Positions 13,322 through 15,713 of a stretch of 15,713 bases of DNA are shown here, in pieces; position 1 is the first letter of the stretch; every line of letters starts with the position of its first letter. The notes below the pieces were generated by a model. That model ran no database searches and was not told the DNA's origin. It saw only the letters and a list, made by a program, of their open reading frames with translations. The translations under genes were made by a program, and so were the position numbers. The stretch lies in the NCBI GenBank assembly GCA_029931905.1, contig JAOZRH010000001.1, positions 123,279-138,991 on the forward strand, read 5' to 3'. This DNA is from Fidelibacterota bacterium. Its GTDB lineage: Bacteria; Fidelibacterota; Fidelibacteria; Fidelibacterales; Fidelibacteraceae.

Positions 13322-13471
13322 ATGCCCAATTTACCAATAAACAGTGCTGCTCACGAAAATCTAAATTTAGAAGTTGTGCGTAACATAGTTGAAAAATCCA
13401 ATATTCCAATTATAACAAAGATTGTAAATAAAATACCTGTTTTATTTGAGTTTGAAAATAATAAAAATTAA
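13322..13471 (+). CDS. Possible small protein (49 aa)
   Basis: A 49-codon ORF, MPNLPINSAAHENLNLEV onward to FENNKN, ending in TAA. Composition and codon use look protein-like, with an Ile/Val-rich middle. No ribosome site lies before ATG 13322 and the frame is closed by TAA a few codons upstream, so no better start exists. It may be a real small gene, or the remnant of one at the border between the accessory block and the virion block. The rest of 13248-13544 shows only AT-rich sequence; no TTGACA promoter precedes the recoded genes. Confidence 0.35.
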   Translation: MPNLPINSAAHENLNLEVVRNIVEKSNIPIITKIVNKIPVLFEFENNKN

Positions 13472-13544
13472 TATTTGTTTGAAAAATGTATAATTATAAT
13501 TAATTTAAAAGATAATGTAATAATTATATAAAGGTAACTACATA

Positions 13545-14492
13545 ATGACAATTCAAACAGAAGTTTTGGGTGCAAATTCAATCGCTATTAAATAGTCTAC
13601 TCCTGATACAAACGAGCAACTATTACCTGCAATTCGCACCTTTTTAACATCACATGGTTAGACACAAGTTGATTCTACAACATAGGATGCAGCGCCATAT
13701 TACAATAATATGGTATTTAAATCATTTAATTCAGATGGTGTATCTGAAAAATATTTAAAAATTTCTTATAATGGAACATATCTTCATACTCACGTTATGG
13801 AAGATTATAATCCAACAACCCACACAATGACAAATATAGCAACATATTCTAATTTTGCTGCATCCCATGCAATCTACATTCCTACATCATCAAATGGTGT
13901 ATTATATATTGCTGCAAGTGCAAGATATGCTATATTTCAAGCCATTTATAATGGTGTTACATATAGTGGTTTTCACGCAGGATAGCAGGGATGTATTGAA
14001 ATGACGTCTGCAAATCCAGAAGATGACCCAGAAGTATACCCTACATATGCATATACAAATGGGTATTGTTTTCATGACTTAAATAATCTTATAAATCAAG
14101 GACCCATATGTCCTGTTCGAACGAGATTATACACTGGTACTTCTGCAACATCTTATAATTATGCTATGTGTCCACTTGGTGGATAGGGTTATATAGGAGA
14201 ACCATTAACAAATACTCCGAAATCATATGATGTATTACATCACACATTGAATCCATGGAATAATAAATATCAAGCATTTGACGTTGGTATTGTTTATGAT
14301 AAACATGTGGATAATGCATACTTTAAAGGTATGATTCATGGCTTAAAACTTATTACATCTGGTGTCGGAAATTTGGGTGATATTATTAAAATTAAAGTTA
14401 ATTCTTCTAATTTTATTGATAATGGTGCAACAGAGACAACAGATTTTATTATATTTCAACGGAATGCATATAGAGTTGCATTTCCTGCATAA
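13545..14492 (+). CDS. Recoded virion/tail-type protein, paralog 1 (315 aa, five in-frame TAG)
   Basis: One frame from ATG 13545 (site AAAGGTAA) to TAA 14492 is open except for TAG codons 17, 39, 47, 147 and 214 (13593, 13659, 13683, 13983 and 14184). It contains no in-frame TAA or TGA, so TAG must be sense. The protein aligns over its whole length with the next gene. Shared parts are MTIxT..LGANS at the N-terminus, DGVxxKY (about 65-72), PEDDP..YP (about 158-166), YFKG..GLK and LGDI.K.KV. The C-terminus TTDF.I....AYR...PA is also shared. It is rich in Asn, Thr, Tyr and Gly with no enzyme motif, like secreted-size beta-rich tail or capsid-decoration proteins. I infer a virion structural role. 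Under the standard code it would break into five pieces, most without starts. Confidence 0.85.
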
Positions 14493-14508
14493 TTAAAAGG
14501 TAATTAAT

Positions 14509-15465
14509 ATGACAATTTCAACAACATCATTGGGTGCAAACTCGGCAAGAATTGATTATATGGAAAATGATACATTTGGGGATCTATTAAGTGAACTCCA
14601 TGATCAAATAGTTGCTAAAGGATAGACATCTGAGGATACAGATTGGTTTTCAAGTGGTGCATTTACAGAAGTTAGAACATATAGCCATGTAAATGATGAT
14701 GGTGTTACAAAAAAATACTTCCAGATTAAACGACAGGGTGGTTATATTTTTGTTGCTGTACTAATGGATTATGATCCTATAACAAAAACTGGAACATATT
14801 TTCTTAATAGTGAAGATAATAAATATTCGTGGTATGGGCAGAGAGTCAATTTACCATCATATGGTGGTAGTTTATATGTTTGTGCTCATGCCCGATAGTT
14901 TATATTACATAGTACAAGTGAAAGTGGTATTGTTGGTGCAGGATATGCAACCGGTTTTAGTGGTCTTGTAGAATGTAAAACTGTTCATCCAGAAGATGAT
15001 CCAGCAGAATACCCTTGCTATACAAACATTTATAGTTATGTATTGCAGGGATCGGATAGTGCAAATTATAGAGGTCCATTTTGTTTTATGAAATCAAAAC
15101 AGTATGGTCAGGGTTCACTGTATACAGTAAGAGGTACACAAGCAATTGTACCACATGGTGCATAGGGAAATTTGGGTGGTTCATATTTTCAATTAAATTC
15201 AATAGTTGGGTCTACTCCTGATGTATAGTCATTGAGTAACTATTGTTATGATATTGGTGCAATTCAAGATACAATTAGTTCAAATTATAGATATTTTAAG
15301 GGTAATCTGTTTGGTCTTAAAGTAATGAATACTTCATTTGGTACATTAGGTGATATACTCAAAGTTAAAGTAGATGCTGAATATAATATTGATCCAGAAG
15401 CAGCAGGAACTACAGACTTTCTCATCTTAGTATCAGATGCATATAGATTTGGTATTCCTGCATAA
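14509..15465 (+). CDS. Recoded virion/tail-type protein, paralog 2 (318 aa, four in-frame TAG)
   Basis: ATG 14509 (AAAAGGTAA upstream) to TAA 15463-15465, open except for TAG codons 39, 130, 219 and 240 (14623, 14896, 15163 and 15226). It is a full-length paralog of the gene before it, 16 bases upstream. TAG codon 39 is at the same position in both genes (context G-TAG-T), and codon 219 matches codon 214 there (G-G/A-TAG-G). At three other places TAG faces Tyr, Phe or Trp of the partner. Features: HVNDDGVTKKY, LPSYGGSLYVCAHAR, HPEDDPAEYP and a conserved end GTTDFLILVSDAYRFGIPA. Probably a virion protein of the same assembly. It ends in a TAATG overlap with the next gene. Confidence 0.85.
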
Positions 15466-15713
15466 TGGCAGAATTTAATACAATAAATATTGGTGCTACT
15501 TTAAGTGAGTTGGCACCAACTATTTTAGATTTAATGTCACGGAATTTCGAAGCTATTGGTGTAATCAAAACAGATGATGTTGGTATTACAACATTAGATA
15601 AATCACCAATAACATATAATGCAATGATTGCAATACCGTCATATCCTTTTCATTCGCCATTTGGTTTTAATCCAATACTTGATATACAGAATAAAGAATT
15701 TGAAGCAATTGGT
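15465..15713 (+). CDS. Structural-type protein, 3' end outside window (83 aa seen)
   Basis: Starts at ATG 15465, sharing one base with the preceding stop. It has no clear ribosome site of its own and is probably translated by coupling. The 83 residues visible begin MAEFNTINIGATLSEL and end at the window edge with the frame open. The N-terminal pattern (short strand, IGA-like motif, then a helix LAPTILDLMSRNFEAIG) recalls the start of the two upstream paralogs, but the rest does not align with them. No TAG is in frame so far. Likely another tail or virion component, by position; partial. Confidence 0.75.
   Translation, partial: MAEFNTINIGATLSELAPTILDLMSRNFEAIGVIKTDDVGITTLDKSPITYNAMIAIPSYPFHSPFGFNPILDIQNKEFEAIG

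Noticed and set aside
13545..15465. Reading the virion block as pseudogenes or sequencing errors
   Set aside because: Only TAG interrupts the frames, never TAA, TGA or a frameshift, and paralog similarity continues across every TAG. Decay or error would mix all three stops and indels.
1..15713. CRISPR array, insertion sequence or attachment site
   Set aside because: I saw no regularly spaced repeats, no transposase and no terminal inverted repeats. The tRNAs are intact with no nearby integrase or duplicated 3' end.

Overview
The window reads as a segment of a large, AT-rich, tailed bacteriophage genome. Every gene I can support is on the + strand, tightly packed and often overlapping by 1-8 bases (ATGA and TAATG junctions). 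Host-like sigma-70 promoters recur (TTGACA plus a weak -10 box), three phage-type tRNA genes lie among many small unrecognised ORFs, and the right end holds virion-type genes. The host looks bacterial (Shine-Dalgarno sites AAGGAG/AAAGG), but nothing fixes the host genus.

The most important feature is a changed genetic code. Two tandem paralogous virion-type genes (13545-14492 and 14509-15465) stay open only if TAG is read as an amino acid: five in-frame TAGs in the first, four in the second. A small gene at 6987-7217 has one more in-frame TAG and then meets the next gene at an exact TAATG junction. No gene here is terminated by TAG alone. All end in TAA or TGA, and the one ORF whose first stop is TAG (1982) has TAA as the very next codon. 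TAG to Gln is the reassignment known best from crAss-like and Lak-type phages. In the two paralogs, however, TAG sits opposite Phe, Tyr and Trp where only one copy has it, so the encoded residue is left open. None of the three clear tRNAs here reads UAG.

Layout. 1-235: tRNA-Leu(CAA) and tRNA-Leu(UAA). 237-2185: small accessory genes (P-loop protein, zinc-ribbon mini-protein, Cys-rich 288-residue protein) and a promoter firing into a tRNA-like fold. 2212-2379: a locally GC-rich, multi-helix candidate non-coding RNA. 2430-4498: an unknown gene, tRNA-Ser(GCU), a 54-residue gene, a three-way-junction RNA, a PAS plus histidine-phosphoacceptor protein lacking a kinase ATPase domain, and a small membrane protein. 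4559-6108: a promoter with a long folded leader, an unknown basic protein and a radical SAM enzyme. 6116-8167: an operon of zinc-binding mini-proteins, the recoded small gene and a CoaD-CoaE fusion that would make CoA from phosphopantetheine. 8224-11948: RNA ligase, PD-(D/E)xK-type nuclease, Mom-like GNAT protein and SAM methyltransferase. 12001-13247: HNH endonuclease and a zinc-ribbon protein. 13545 to the end: recoded virion paralogs and the start of a third structural-type gene.

How it fits together: the tRNAs and RNA ligase suggest translation support or tRNA repair. The Mom-like protein, methyltransferase and nuclease suggest DNA modification and processing. CoA synthesis, radical SAM and PAS proteins suggest metabolic or regulatory takeover of the host. 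The dense in-frame TAGs in virion genes, and their near absence elsewhere, fit a model in which expression of late genes depends on a suppressor tRNA made during infection. That last point is inference.
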